Part shown: positions 1 to 7,886 of the stretch, piece by piece
Numbering within the stretch: the stretch's first letter is position 1
Layout: every line of letters starts with the position of its first letter
DNA from: Paraglaciecola sp. MB-3u-78
GTDB lineage: Bacteria > Pseudomonadota > Gammaproteobacteria > Enterobacterales > Alteromonadaceae
Assembly (NCBI RefSeq): GCF_002835935.1
Contig: NZ_PJCF01000002.1
Location: 310,001 to 374,000, forward strand
DNA: 64,000 nucleotides
Reading direction: 5' to 3'
Notes under the pieces: model-generated
The model's input: only the letters and a program-made list of their open reading frames with translations
Told to the model about the DNA's origin: nothing
The model's database searches: none
Made by a program: the position numbers and the translations under genes

Positions 1-1485
1 TTAGCGTCGGATGAATTTGAAGGTCGCTTACCCACCACAGTGGGTGAGCAAAAAACATTGGATTATTTGGTTAACGAATTTAAACAATTAGGCTACCAAC
101 CCGGTAATGGTGACAGCTATTTACAGCCGGTTGAACTCATTGAGATGACCGCTGATCCTGATATGACCATGACTATCGGCGAAAATAGTTTTGCTTATAA
201 AGAAGGCATGATGGCTTCTACAAGCCGAGAACAAGCCAAAGTAGAACTAAAAAATTCAGAATTAGTATTTGTTGGTTATGGGATCAACGCACCTGAGTAT
301 GATTGGAATGACTACCAAGGCCTAGATGTAAAAGGTAAAACAGTCGTAATTTTGGTAAACGACCCAGGTTTTGAAAACCCACAAGGTGATAAGTTTCAAG
401 GTAAAACCATGACCTACTATGGCCGCTGGACTTACAAATACGAAGAAGCCAGTCGCCAAGGTGCAGAGGCTGCGATTATCGTGCATGAAACCAAACCAGC
501 CTCATACGGATGGACAGTGGTAGCTAACAGTTGGAGTGGCCCGCAGTATGGTCTTGTAAGCAAAAATGGTAATGCTGATAGGGTGGCTGTCGAAGGTTGG
601 CTAACCACTGAGGCTGCGCAAAAGGTGTTTGCTGATGCAGGACTCAATTTCGCCACAGAAAAAGCTAAAGCGGTTGCCGGTCCTTATAATAAAAACTTGG
701 GATTAGACACCTCAGTCACTATTAATAATAGCTTTAAAAAATCTATCAGTAATAACGTTATCGCTACGTTACCCGGTTCTGAAAAACCTGACGAACACCT
801 AATATTTACCGCACATTGGGATCACCTAGGTAAAGATGAAACCAAAGACGGTGACCAAATTTATAACGGTGCTCATGATAATGCGACAGGCACAGCAGTT
901 GCCTTAGTGATGGCCCAAGCATATTCTGAGTTAAATATTAAACCCAAGCGTTCGACCACATTTTTAATAGTGACTGCAGAAGAACAAGGCTTGTTAGGTT
1001 CGAAGTATTATTCAGAACATCCGATTATCCCTTTAGATAAAACAGTGGCCAATATCAATATGGATGCCATGAGTGTCTTGGGCAAAACCAAAGATGTCGC
1101 TGTTATCGGCATGGGGAAGTCTGAATTAGAAACGTATTTAGAAAAAGCAGCTAAACGTCAAGGTCGTTATCTGGTTCAAGAAGGTCGTCCTGAAGCCGGT
1201 TATTATTACCGTTCTGATCATTTCAGTTTTGCGAAACAAGGTGTGCCAGCGCTTTATGCTAAAGGTGGTGATGAACCTATCGATGAAGCGACAGCTGTGT
1301 ATCGTAAGCGAACTAATGTGATTGTCACAGGTTGTTATCATCAGGTTTGTGATAAATTCCGCGAAAACTGGGACTTATCAGGTATCCAGCAAGATGCACA
1401 ATTGTTGTTTGAAGTGGGTTATGACCTCGTATCATCTGATGATTGGCCAAAGTGGAAAGCGACGAGTGAGTTTCAGAGGAAGTAG
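1..1485 (+). CDS. M28 family metallopeptidase, 3' part (start lies before the window)
   Basis: Zinc aminopeptidase of the M28 family, probably exported. The frame is open from base 1 and the visible N-terminus (DEFEGRLPTTVGEQKT) is the usual start of the mature M28 domain, so only the signal peptide and first residues are missing; the internal GTG at 40 is not the start. A PA-type insert occupies roughly residues 85-210. Metal ligands are visible in order: AHWDHLG (H, first ligand), GAHDNATGTA (bridging D), TAEEQGLLG (catalytic E then ligand E), NMDAM (D) and YRSDHFSF (final H). All five are intact, so the enzyme should be active. A hairpin follows the stop codon closely. Confidence 0.9.
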   Translation, partial: LASDEFEGRLPTTVGEQKTLDYLVNEFKQLGYQPGNGDSYLQPVELIEMTADPDMTMTIGENSFAYKEGMMASTSREQAKVELKNSELVFVGYGINAPEYDWNDYQGLDVKGKTVVILVNDPGFENPQGDKFQGKTMTYYGRWTYKYEEASRQGAEAAIIVHETKPASYGWTVVANSWSGPQYGLVSKNGNADRVAVEGWLTTEAAQKVFADAGLNFATEKAKAVAGPYNKNLGLDTSVTINNSFKKSISNNVIATLPGSEKPDEHLIFTAHWDHLGKDETKDGDQIYNGAHDNATGTAVALVMAQAYSELNIKPKRSTTFLIVTAEEQGLLGSKYYSEHPIIPLDKTVANINMDAMSVLGKTKDVAVIGMGKSELETYLEKAAKRQGRYLVQEGRPEAGYYYRSDHFSFAKQGVPALYAKGGDEPIDEATAVYRKRTNVIVTGCYHQVCDKFRENWDLSGIQQDAQLLFEVGYDLVSSDDWPKWKATSEFQRK

Positions 1486-1496
1486 GGTTTTCTATA

Positions 1497-1522
1497 GGCT
1501 TACGCTTTTAATAGCGTAAGCC
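1497..1522 (+). terminator. Hairpin terminator after the M28 peptidase gene
   Basis: A 9-bp perfect stem GGCTTACGC / GCGTAAGCC with an 8-nt loop begins 11 bases after the stop codon and is followed by ATTTTC. The T-run is short, so termination may be weak. Confidence 0.6.
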
Positions 1523-1558
1523 ATTTTCAACCTCAAACCATGCCCTGTCGGGCACCCG

Positions 1559-1904
1559 CGTCCTTGCGGGTTTTGACTCGAATCCCTTCGAGCCAGTTAC
1601 TTTTTTATAAAGTACGTCCCGCGCGGCGTCCGCTGCACTTTACCTTTCAGGCCAGCTGAAGCTGTTCCATATTTATCCCGTAAATATGGTCAACAGCAAA
1701 AAATAAGTAACCAAAAAATGCCGCCGCTGCTAAAGTTTTTAACCGCAAAACTTTAAAGGCGGAAAAGCAGTGGCCGAGGCACCCAAGATGGGTATCAGCG
1801 AAGCCGATGTTTGTGCACACTAGATTAAAAACGTGAATCATTCTCACAAGGTATGCCGTCATTATGACCGTCCATTTTGATATTAGGGCAGCTTTTAATA
1901 AAAG
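1559..1904. repeat. ~345 bp dispersed repeat, copy 1 (upstream of relBE)
   Basis: This stretch is repeated nearly base for base at 2625-3143, on the other side of relBE and in the same orientation. It carries no convincing gene. Internal structure: GTTACTT near the left and AAGTAAC near 1710 form an inverted pair, a GC core (CGTCCCGCGCGGCGTCCG) lies near 1614-1632, and AAAGTTTT/AAAACTTT with flanking CCGCC/GGCGG can form a long hairpin around 1730-1765. The right part (GTGAATCATTCTCACAAGG, then ATGCCGTC) is strongly conserved between copies. It is probably a non-autonomous interspersed element rather than a gene. Confidence 0.75.
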
Positions 1905-1950
1905 ACTTGGCGAAAACGAGCAAAGAACTAACTGTTTATTGTACGTTTCA

Positions 1951-2003
1951 TTGCCTTGTTACGTTTCGAAGACTATAATAAGACCTAATTAAAGACCTGA
2001 TTA
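1951..2003 (+). promoter_or_regulatory. relBE promoter and tandem 12-bp operator-like repeat
   Basis: A sigma70-like promoter reads TTGCCT (1951-1956), 17-bp spacer, TATAAT (1974-1979). Directly downstream are two tandem copies of a 12-mer, AAGACCTAATTA (1980-1991) and AAGACCTGATTA (1992-2003), one mismatch apart, just before the antitoxin start at 2020. That position suits autoregulation by the antitoxin-toxin complex. The promoter is read from sequence; operator function is inferred. Confidence 0.6.
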
Positions 2004-2019
2004 AAGTACGGATAAAAAT

Positions 2020-2268
2020 ATGACTACTAGAATACTAACTGAAGCTGCTGCAAGTATTAGTGAATTAAAAGCTAACCCTATGAAGGTTGCTATGAGTGCG
2101 GGCGGAGAAGCAATTGCAGTTTTAAATAGAAACGAACCAGCATTTTATTGCATACCAGCAGATACTTATGAATTTATGATGGATCACATGGAAGATCTTG
2201 AATTATTGAGCATTGCTGAGGCTAGAAGGAATGAAGAAAGTATAAAGGTAAATTTAAGTGACCTATGA
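2020..2268 (+). CDS. relB: RelB/Phd-YefM-type antitoxin
   Basis: 82-residue antitoxin of a type II toxin-antitoxin pair. The N-terminal half (ILTEAAASISELKANPMKVA, then ...AIAVLNRNEPAFYCIP) is the Phd/YefM DNA-binding fold, with the characteristic ELK-NP and AVLNRNEPAFYC signatures; the acidic C-terminal tail would wrap the toxin. It overlaps the toxin gene by 11 bases, so the two are translationally coupled. A promoter and a tandem 12-bp repeat lie immediately upstream. The module is enclosed by two copies of a ~345 bp repeat, which suggests acquisition as a unit. Confidence 0.85.
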   Translation: MTTRILTEAAASISELKANPMKVAMSAGGEAIAVLNRNEPAFYCIPADTYEFMMDHMEDLELLSIAEARRNEESIKVNLSDL

Positions 2269-2545
2269 GCTTGAGTTTAAAAAGACGGCACTAAAAGAGT
2301 GGAAAAAACTTGGCTCAACAATACGAGAACAATTTAAGAAAAAATTAGAAGAGGTAATGGAAAATCCTCATATTCCAAGTGCAAAGTTATCCGGTGCTAA
2401 TGAGCTATATAAGATCAAATTAAGACAAGTGGGCTATCGCTTGGCATATGAAGTCAATGACTCGATTGTTACCGTCACTGTGATTTCAGTTGGAAAACGT
2501 GACAAAGGAAAAGTTTACAAAGCTGCAATGACACGCACAGACTAA
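2258..2545 (+). CDS. relE: RelE-family mRNA interferase toxin
   Basis: 95-residue RelE toxin, a ribosome-dependent endoribonuclease in known members. The family pattern is complete: YELEFKKTALKEWKKL at the N-terminus, LSGANELYKIKLRQVGYRLAYEV in the middle, and VISVGKRDKGKVY at the end, with the basic residues and arginines used for catalysis (R of LRQ, R of GYRL, K/R of GKRDK). The start is GTG at 2258, inside the last codons of the antitoxin gene; an ATG start in this frame is not available at the expected position. No frameshift or truncation is seen, so the pair looks functional. Confidence 0.88.
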   Translation: MTYELEFKKTALKEWKKLGSTIREQFKKKLEEVMENPHIPSAKLSGANELYKIKLRQVGYRLAYEVNDSIVTVTVISVGKRDKGKVYKAAMTRTD

Positions 2546-2624
2546 AGAAGCCGACTCAATGCCACACATATCCTGTAAATTACCACTAGGTCCTGCAGCG
2601 TATCAAAAGCACGCTGCGCGCCAT

Positions 2625-3143
2625 CGTCCTTGATGGTTTTGACTCGAATCCCTTCAAGCCAGTTACTTTTTTTATAAAGTACGTCCCGCGCGGCGTCCGC
2701 TGTACTTTACCTTTCAGGCCAGCTGAAGCTGTTCCATATTTATCCCGTAAATATGGTCAACAGCAAAAAATAAGTAACCAAAAAATGCCGCCGCTGCTAA
2801 AGTTTTTAACCGCAAAAAATGGCTTATTCTTGGGGTTCAACTGGATTTTTTAGAAGCAAGGCTTCGCCCAGTTGAACAACCTGACAAGCGGACGCCGCGC
2901 GGGACGTCAGGTTTGGGTGCCGATCATCATGGACGTGTGATTGACTAGCTTAAAGTCTATCCCAATAACTAGCCATTTTTTGCTGAAACTTTAAAGGCGG
3001 GTAAAAGCAGTGGCGGAGCCACCAAAGAAATGTATCGGCGAAGCCTACGCTTTTGACAGCCAGACTAAAAGCGTGAATCATTCTCACAAGGTATGCCGTC
3101 ACGATCACCATCCATTTTGGTGTTAGGACAGTTTCTAATAAAA
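2625..3143. repeat. ~345 bp dispersed repeat, copy 2, interrupted by an insertion
   Basis: Second copy of the repeat at 1559-1904, same orientation, a few percent divergent. Left part 2625-2811 matches copy 1 up to the CCGCAAAA; right part resumes at AAACTTTAAAGGCGG near 2986. Between them lies a ~172 bp segment absent from copy 1. The pair of copies brackets relBE and could support deletion or excision of the module by recombination. Confidence 0.75.
2812..2983. mobile_element. 172-bp MITE-like insertion with terminal inverted repeats
   Basis: The segment begins GCAAAAAATGGCT and ends AGCCATTTTTTGC, a perfect 13-bp terminal inverted repeat that extends imperfectly to about 22 bp. Copy 1 of the surrounding repeat lacks it, giving an empty-site comparison. 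Inside are GTTCAACTGG/CCAGTTGAAC and CCTGAC/GTCAGG inverted pairs. It also carries CGGACGCCGCGCGGGACGT, the reverse complement of the GC core of the host repeat. It has no coding capacity. A target duplication cannot be fixed because the junctions are A-rich. Confidence 0.6.
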
Positions 3144-3216
3144 TACACTGCTTCTGGTCTAGAGGTCATTTAACTAGAATATTCACGACCATCTCAACTA
3201 AAATCATGAGACTTCA

Positions 3217-3345
3217 CTATGTTGGAGTAGTGATAGTTTTAGGTACAGAAAGCTCTACTTCATTAACTTTCGTAGTTTCAGCGTTCTTTGAAAAATGATC
3301 CCATAAACCAAAAAAAACGAGAGCAAAAATCAGTAACTTCCTCAT
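3217..3345 (-). CDS. Small hypothetical protein, single N-terminal hydrophobic segment
   Basis: 42-residue frame starting MRKLLIFALVFFGLWDHF, a basic start followed by a hydrophobic segment suited to a membrane anchor or signal peptide, then a polar tail. AAGGATG lies 7-13 bases upstream as a possible ribosome site. I do not recognise a family. The short length and repeat-rich surroundings leave open that it is the 5' remnant of a longer gene. Confidence 0.45.
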   Translation of the reverse strand: MRKLLIFALVFFGLWDHFSKNAETTKVNEVELSVPKTITTPT

Positions 3346-3434
3346 CAGATAACATCCTTATTCAATAAACTTTAACGCCTCAAAGCACGGCGCGCGTTGT
3401 TTGCGCGTCGGTGTGACTTTGTTTGTAAACCGCA

Positions 3435-3731
3435 TTACGCCGCTTGAATATTATATGGTGACACATTTAAAGAGCCTTTCTCTTTTCTCGTTTGCCATAA
3501 ATCATGTGCATTCTGTAAACGAAGCCAATGATCTGCGGATGGTTTTCCAAAAGCTAACTCAAGGCGTACAGCCATTTCAGGTGTTACTGAACCCTTTGCA
3601 TTTAGCACTTTAGATAAAGTTTTACGGCTTACATCTAAGTGTTTTGCAACATCGGTGATCGTTAACTCTAAAGAGTCGATCACGAACTCTTTTAATATTT
3701 CTCCCGGGTGTGCGGGATTAAACATAGCCAT
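3435..3731 (-). CDS. higA: HigA-family antitoxin (XRE-type helix-turn-helix)
   Basis: 98-residue HigA antitoxin. It starts with the family hallmark NPAHPGEILKE, has the helix-turn-helix LTITDVAKHLDVSRKTLSKVLNAKGSVTPEMA (about residues 22-55), and ends with W-RLQNAHDLW, all typical. It follows the toxin remnant on the same strand; its ATG overlaps the ancestral toxin stop by one base (TAATG), the normal higBA arrangement. The antitoxin is intact while its toxin is frameshifted, so it could persist as an orphan regulator. An imperfect GC-rich palindrome lies just downstream at about 3375-3420. Confidence 0.88.
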   Translation of the reverse strand: MAMFNPAHPGEILKEFVIDSLELTITDVAKHLDVSRKTLSKVLNAKGSVTPEMAVRLELAFGKPSADHWLRLQNAHDLWQTRKEKGSLNVSPYNIQAA

Positions 3732-4008
3732 TAGTGGTAATCCTCATAATTTACTATTTCAACATCACGCTCAGTAAACCTATATGTTAAACGCCAATTT
3801 CCGCTGACTCGGACAGACCAAATATCTTTCTATTACCTTTAAGTTGGTGCATAAATAATCCTGGCAGATCCATATCGTCTGGCTCTTGTGCTTGATCTAA
3901 GTTAGTCAGAATAAGGCGCAACTTCCTTTCGTGCCTTTTCTGAATCCCCGCCGTACTGCCTGAGGCATAAAACTTTCGAAGACCTTTATGAATGAAACTT
4001 TTAATCAT
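3731..4008 (-). pseudogene. higB: Frameshifted HigB toxin (RelE superfamily)
   Basis: The N-terminal two thirds read as HigB (MIKSFIHKGLRKFYASGS, then KRHERKLRLILTNLD and LHQLKGNRK-like segment), then the frame runs off into FGLSESAEIGV and stops at 3787. Shifting by one base at the AGAAAGATA around 3820-3830 restores the family C-terminus (DIWSVRVSGNWRLTYRF...VNYEDYH) and an in-register stop at 3731-3733 that overlaps the higA start. One base is therefore missing relative to the ancestral gene. No standard slippery heptamer is present, so programmed frameshifting is unlikely. A sequencing error is possible. Confidence 0.8.
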
Positions 4009-4404
4009 AGGTTAATTGTAACCCCAAAGGTGTCAACTAGATAGCAGAGTTTTGATAAGCGGTTTAGCGCTTTTTATAAATGGATCGCGTTTTTTTTGCG
4101 CGTCCAGTGAAGGCTGTTTTTTGGCCGTAACGAAGTTTGATAAACTTGTTATACCTATACTCGCAGCAAGTTGGTAACACTTGTAACTTCATTGGCGTTC
4201 CCATTTGAAGACAATAACCAATTATCAATATATAAATTAAAGTCTACGTCCTTAAAGCAGTCCCAAATATTAAGAGAGGTTACTGCAGACCAAGCATTTG
4301 GTGAGTTACTTAAGAGTGAGTTAAACATGAAAACGGCAACTACTTTGTTAAGCACCCTTTGAGTTGAAGATGTTTCTTAGTGAGGGATCATGTTAGATAA
4401 CCAA

Positions 4405-4593
4405 CTAGAAAACCACCTGTGACCAATGAGTACCTGAGGCACATGACAGGGTAATCTCCCAACAATCATTATTTTTTTCAAAATGTGCTAACGGGTAACC
4501 TTTAGAAAGATCGTTATAAACTAAAATGTCATTCTCTAACTCTTTACCCACGAATATTGAGAATATTTCATAAACAGCATCTGCAAGATTTTG
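4405..4593 (-). pseudogene. C-terminal remnant of an unidentified protein
   Basis: A frame open for 62 codons, closed upstream by a TGA and lacking a good start, reads like genuine protein (ADAVYEIFSIFVGKELEND... ending GTHWSQVVF). Composition is balanced and unlike a shadow frame. I do not recognise the family. It could be the tail of a small cassette-type hypothetical gene whose 5' part has decayed. Confidence 0.35.
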
Positions 4594-4649
4594 TCAGCCT
4601 GGTGACATTTTAGAGTATCAATCGGACCAAGATAATTAAGAGAGCAACC

Positions 4650-5175
4650 ATGACCGAATATAGATTTTCTTACAAGGAAAGTGACATTAAGTTCACCTAC
4701 GATATGTTAGGCCGCGAGAAAGTGCGAAGATGAGCAACTAGTAGCACAATCGAGACATTGGCTTAAATCAGTCAACACAATAGAATTTAGCCTCAATGAT
4801 GAACCGCTAACCATAACTTGCTTTATCACCTCCTATGATGATGGTGAATGCCAAGTAACATTATCCAGTAAGACCAACATTATCGACAAGCAAACCAAAA
4901 TGCTGATTGAACTGAGTAGTGATGGCTCTGAAACCATATATGAAGAAAACGAATACGAATGGCTAGCCGAAGTTAACTTACCTAAAAGCACATTTCGGCT
5001 CGCTTGGGCACTCTATTTACTCGTTATACTGCAATATTTTTCACAAGATATTTTTGAAACAAATACAGTTCCGGACATATTTGGATGGACGTTAGTTGCA
5101 GTGATCACCTTTTCTGTTGGTACCTTTTTAACATTAGGTTTCAAGGAGATTTTTAGAAGTACGCAGGCGGCATAA
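4650..5175 (+). pseudogene. Hypothetical two-TM membrane protein, frameshifted
   Basis: An ATG at 4650 opens a frame (MTEYRFSYKESDIKFTYDML...) that stops at 4731. One base later in register, a frame open from 4711 continues as DEQLVAQSRHWLKSVNTIEF through to 5175, ending in two hydrophobic segments (LAWALYLLVILQYF and GWTLVAVITFSVGTFLTLGF). Together they make one ~175-residue protein: a soluble N-terminal domain and a C-terminal hairpin anchor. The shift lies between 4711 and 4731. If translated separately, only the last ~90 residues from the ATG at 4900 would be made. Family unknown. Confidence 0.55.
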
Positions 5176-5243
5176 CGTCAGAAGCACAAAAAGGGCTCTG
5201 AATGAAGAGTGACAAGGATGTCTGTACCCAATAAGATAAAAAA

Positions 5244-5534
5244 TCAAAGATGACGCCCAGGATCCTGATGGGAATGGAGTAACCTCAATATCAATATCCC
5301 GTCGCTGCTTTGTTTATAATAAATATTATGGTCGTGGTACGGATGCCTTCTCCAACCCGGACCAAGTTGACTAAAGTCTCTTCCTATTTCAGGATGACGA
5401 GACAACAGTTCAAAAGTACTAGTGAGTGACTCCCGATATTTTCTGGCTTGGACAAGACCAAATTTTCTAATGGTGTAGTCGGCTATCTGAACGATATCGG
5501 TGACTGCAGCAGTACTTAAAGTATAATTAGCCAT
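5244..5534 (-). CDS. parE: ParE-family toxin
   Basis: RelE/ParE-superfamily toxin; known ParE members poison DNA gyrase. From MANYTLSTAAVTDIVQIADYT it follows the ParE pattern with QARKYRESLTSTFELLSRHPEIGRDF in the middle and GILILRLLHSHQDPGRHL at the end; the terminal LHxxxD signature is intact. I start at the internal ATG (5534), which overlaps the antitoxin stop by 8 bases, rather than seven codons upstream. It is the downstream gene of the parDE pair on the minus strand. Confidence 0.88.
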   Translation of the reverse strand: MANYTLSTAAVTDIVQIADYTIRKFGLVQARKYRESLTSTFELLSRHPEIGRDFSQLGPGWRRHPYHDHNIYYKQSSDGILILRLLHSHQDPGRHL

Positions 5535-5769
5535 CAGATGAGTTTTTTTCTGCAACTTCCCAGATATCTGTAACTGATTTTTGACTTACGCCACTTTTTT
5601 CAGCAGCTTGCAACAATGTTGTCAGTTGCTGTTTTGCCATTTCTTTTTCCTTGTCACCACGTACTAAATCTCTAAAGTACTCACTGTCGTTATTAAATTG
5701 TCCTGATTTAATACGAGATTTCACCCAACGTTCCATTTCGTCTGGCATTGAAATTGTTTTACGGACCAT
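5527..5769 (-). CDS. parD: ParD-family antitoxin (ribbon-helix-helix)
   Basis: 80-residue antitoxin. The N-terminus MVRKTISMPDEMERWVKSRI is the ribbon-helix-helix DNA-binding arm, followed by SGQFNNDSEYFRDLVR, the standard ParD signature; the acidic C-terminal helix would bind the toxin. It precedes and overlaps parE. This is the third toxin-antitoxin module within 4 kb. Confidence 0.88.
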   Translation of the reverse strand: MVRKTISMPDEMERWVKSRIKSGQFNNDSEYFRDLVRGDKEKEMAKQQLTTLLQAAEKSGVSQKSVTDIWEVAEKNSSDG

Positions 5770-6151
5770 ATGATATGACCTTTTCTACATGACTAACCAT
5801 TTGTCTAATTGTAGCAATGGGTATGAATAATTCATAACAATATTGATAATTTATGTCCAATGTCAGACTGACCCAACAAAGAATATCCGTGGGGCACAGC
5901 CAACTATCGAATACAAATAACCACACCTAAACCTCCTAAAACAAGCATTGTTCTTAGTAATTCCTTTCTAATGTAAGAAAATCACAGTTTATCCTTGCTT
6001 TTTTCGCTCAGGCTGGCAAATTCAAGGGCGCGAAAATCTCTCTAATAATAACAACAGGTTTCGCTTTTTTTGGCTTGTCACGATAGAAATATCAAGCCCT
6101 TTATTAACATTAGGGGCTGTTGCCCCTTAGTAACTCAAGAGAAATATTTTT
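5770..6151. other. Intergenic region between parDE and asnB
   Basis: No gene seen. It must hold the divergent promoters of parDE and asnB. Near its right end TTAGGGGC-TGTT-GCCCCTTA (about 6110-6129) forms a short GC stem 25 bases before the asnB start, which could be an attenuating or stabilising leader hairpin. Confidence 0.4.
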
Positions 6152-7819
6152 ATGTGTGGTATTTTCGGTATTCTGGGCATCAAAAGTGATGCGGCAGAAC
6201 TTAGAACGCAAGCGTTAGAGCTTTCCAAATTACTCCGCCATCGCGGTCCTGACTGGTCAGGAATTTGGAATAATGATAATGCTATTTTATGTCACGAACG
6301 TTTGGCGATAGTCGACGTTGACACAGGCGCTCAACCGCTAATAAGCCGCGATAATAATCAAGTGTTAGCCGTGAATGGCGAAATTTACAATCATAAAGCC
6401 TTGGAAACGGCGCTAGACACTCCTTATGACTTCAGAACCAAATCTGACTGCGAAATCATTTTGCCACTGTATCAGCAAAAAGGTGTTGAGTTTATCGACG
6501 AGTTGGAAGGCATGTTTGCCTTTATTCTATACGATGCAGAGCAAGACACCTATCTGATTGCCCGTGACCATATGGGCATTATCCCTTTGTATACTGGTTA
6601 TGATGAACACGGCAATTTATACGTTGCTTCAGAAATGAAAGCGTTAGCGCCTGTGTGTAAAACCATTCAAGAATTCCCTCCTGGCCATTACATGTGGAGT
6701 AAAACGGGTCAATTAGTCAATTACTACAAACGTGATTGGATGGACTATGAAAATGTCAAAGACAACGAAACCAACCTTGACGATCTAAAGGTAGCATTCG
6801 AAAAAGCGGTTAAGTCACATTTAATGTCTGACGTACCTTATGGTGTATTGTTATCTGGTGGCCTCGACTCTTCTTTGGTATCTGCGGTAGCGGCCAAATA
6901 CGTGGCTAAACGTGTAGAAGATGGTGACCAAACTGATGCTTGGTGGCCACGCTTACACTCTTTTGCTGTTGGTTTAGAAGGCGCCCCCGACCTGATTGCT
7001 GCACAAAAAGTCGCTAAGATGATAGGTACGGTGCATCACGAAGTGCACTTTACGGTGCAAGAAGGCATCGATGCCTTACGTGAGGTGATTTATCATATAG
7101 AAACCTATGACACCACCACCATTCGCGCTTCGACTCCTATGTACTTGCTGAGTCGTAAGATCAAGGCTATGGGCATTAAAATGGTGTTGTCGGGTGAAGG
7201 CGCAGATGAAATATTTGGTGGCTATCTGTATTTCCATAAAGCACCGAACGCTAAAGAATTTCATGAAGAAACCCTGCGTAAACTTAACCGTTTGCACATG
7301 TTCGATTGCGCCCGTGCCAATAAATCCACCTCGGCTTGGGGTGTTGAAGGTCGCGTGCCTTTCTTAGACAAAGAGTTTATGGACGTAGCCATGCGCTTAA
7401 ACCCACAAGACAAAATGTGTATTGATGGAAAAATGGAAAAATGGGTATTACGTAAGGCCTTCGATAATAACGAATATTTACCTGCTGAAATATTGTGGCG
7501 TCAAAAAGAGCAGTTCAGTGATGGTGTCGGTTATTCGTGGATTGATTCACTTAAAGAATATATTGAAACCCAAGTCACTGATCCGCAAATGGCTTCAGCA
7601 GAATTTCGTTTCCCAGTGAACACTCCAGATACTAAAGAGGGTTACTTTTATCGCAGCATTTTCGAAGGTTACTTTCCACAAGAAACCGCAGCCAAATGTG
7701 TGCCTAGCGGAAAATCTATCGCTTGTAGTACAGTAGAAGCCTTAGAGTGGGATGCGAGCTTTAAAGCCAATGCGGATCCATCGGGCCGTGCAATGAGCAC
7801 TGTTCACGGCAAGAGTTAG
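6152..7819 (+). CDS. asnB: Asparagine synthase B (glutamine-hydrolysing)
   Basis: Makes asparagine from aspartate, ATP and glutamine in the cytoplasm. At 555 residues it matches E. coli AsnB (554). The N-terminal Ntn glutaminase starts MCGIFGILG, with Cys2 as the nucleophile exposed after Met removal; RHRGPDWSG and EIYNH are the glutamine-site motifs. The synthetase domain has the PP-loop LSGGLDSSLVSA near residue 230 and GEGADEIFGGY near 350. Stands alone, with a terminator directly after it and a short GC hairpin in the leader. No defect seen. Confidence 0.97.
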   Translation: MCGIFGILGIKSDAAELRTQALELSKLLRHRGPDWSGIWNNDNAILCHERLAIVDVDTGAQPLISRDNNQVLAVNGEIYNHKALETALDTPYDFRTKSDCEIILPLYQQKGVEFIDELEGMFAFILYDAEQDTYLIARDHMGIIPLYTGYDEHGNLYVASEMKALAPVCKTIQEFPPGHYMWSKTGQLVNYYKRDWMDYENVKDNETNLDDLKVAFEKAVKSHLMSDVPYGVLLSGGLDSSLVSAVAAKYVAKRVEDGDQTDAWWPRLHSFAVGLEGAPDLIAAQKVAKMIGTVHHEVHFTVQEGIDALREVIYHIETYDTTTIRASTPMYLLSRKIKAMGIKMVLSGEGADEIFGGYLYFHKAPNAKEFHEETLRKLNRLHMFDCARANKSTSAWGVEGRVPFLDKEFMDVAMRLNPQDKMCIDGKMEKWVLRKAFDNNEYLPAEILWRQKEQFSDGVGYSWIDSLKEYIETQVTDPQMASAEFRFPVNTPDTKEGYFYRSIFEGYFPQETAAKCVPSGKSIACSTVEALEWDASFKANADPSGRAMSTVHGKS

Positions 7820-7853
7820 GTCGTAATCAACTTATACCCATACGAAGAAGATA

Positions 7854-7886
7854 AAAGCCAAAGTCAATCACTCTGGCTTTTTTATG
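7854..7886. terminator. Bidirectional terminator between asnB and a convergent operon
   Basis: AAAGCCA (7854-7860) pairs with TGGCTTT (7874-7880) and is followed by TTTTAT on the plus strand. It sits 34 bases after asnB. The convergent gene ends at 7882, so the hairpin may serve both. Confidence 0.7.

Noticed and set aside
3375-3420. attC site of an integron
   Set aside because: Palindromic and in a cassette-like region, but the conserved core triplet GTT with its partner RYYYAAC is not convincing, and no integron integrase is seen here. Kept only as a weak hint.
4171-4362. Small ORF on the plus strand opposite a 66-codon minus ORF
   Set aside because: Both strands are open for similar length in AT-rich DNA and neither looks like a known or balanced protein.
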